Below, in pieces: positions 32,123-32,144 of a stretch of DNA of 32,144 bases; position 1 is the stretch's first letter, and each line of letters opens with the position of its first letter. The stretch is taken from the NCBI GenBank assembly GCA_017634175.1, contig JAGBNY010000019.1:1-32144 (forward strand), read 5' to 3'. Position numbers and translations under genes: made by a program. A model generated the notes under the pieces. That model did not search any database and had not been told where the DNA came from. It was given only the letters and a program-made list of their open reading frames with translations. The DNA is from Lachnospiraceae bacterium (GTDB lineage: Bacteria; Bacillota; Clostridia; Lachnospirales; Lachnospiraceae).

Positions 32123-32144
32123 GGTCAAGCATTCGGCCTGTTAG
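32123..32144 (-). rRNA. 3' end of 23S rRNA (partial)
   Basis: The complement reads CTAACAGGCCGAATGCTTGACC, which fits the conserved 23S 3' terminus of Bacillota (CUAAUAGGUCGAG...CUUGACC). Only these last bases are inside the window; the rest of the operon lies to the right. Confidence 0.85.

Noticed and set aside
1..32144. CRISPR array, prophage, toxin-antitoxin or defence island
   Set aside because: No regularly spaced repeats, phage structural genes, or typical toxin or defence domains were found; nearly all genes are housekeeping.

Overview
This window looks like a chromosomal segment of an anaerobic, rod-shaped, low-to-moderate GC Bacillota, most likely class Clostridia. The reasons are gene content and gene order: the block phoH / 7TM-HD gene / ybeY, the block radC-mreBCD-pbp2-rodA-mgsA, sepF beside yggS and an HlyD-like gene, lspA-rluD, and an electron-bifurcating NfnAB pair. 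Every convincing gene lies on the minus strand, co-oriented with an rRNA operon whose 23S 3' end enters at the right edge. No CRISPR array, prophage or complete insertion sequence is visible.

Reading in the direction of transcription (right to left): 32144-31815 holds the last bases of 23S rRNA, a very GC-rich spacer without 5S rRNA, tRNA-Asn(GUU), tRNA-Glu(UUC) and a terminator. From 31727 to 23157 runs a cell-shape operon: radC, a divergent mreB, mreC, mreD, a large PBP2, rodA, mgsA and a DacF-type D,D-carboxypeptidase. MinCDE, often found between pbp2 and rodA in clostridia, is missing. From 23023 to 22601 is a small P-loop protein, followed by a 333-bp gene-free stretch with a strong terminator. 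From 22267 to 19315 comes a division cluster: an HlyD-like protein with an extremely basic tail, yggS and sepF, closed by a terminator. From 19132 to 16646 are lspA, rluD and an unrecognised conserved-looking gene. tRNA-Gly(CCC) follows with its own promoter and terminator.

From 16426 to 8323 is a unit with a long structured leader: leuC, leuD, uppP, ftsK/spoIIIE and a zinc-ribbon/TPR membrane protein. From 8245 to the left edge a consensus sigma-70 promoter drives about nine tightly packed genes: nfnA, nfnB, a small membrane protein, rlmH, phoH, a degenerate pgpH-like gene, ybeY, a DUF3048 lipoprotein and a SpoVB/MurJ-like flippase. The flippase is cut off at about position 95, where unrelated-looking sequence begins.

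Taken together the window combines peptidoglycan synthesis and cell shape (mre, pbp2, rodA, dacF, uppP, flippase), division (sepF, ftsK), ribosome maturation (rlmH, ybeY, phoH, rluD), redox balance (nfnAB) and leucine synthesis (leuCD). I see no wholly new multi-gene system. The most interesting points are local departures from well-known families: a PgpH ortholog that has lost its HD catalytic residues, an rlmH that appears to start at AUU, a methylglyoxal synthase lacking the usual catalytic Asp, an MreB with an altered phosphate-binding loop, a 99-residue polybasic tail beside an acidic SepF, a structured leuCD leader, and a left edge carrying a Bacteroidota-like promoter motif.
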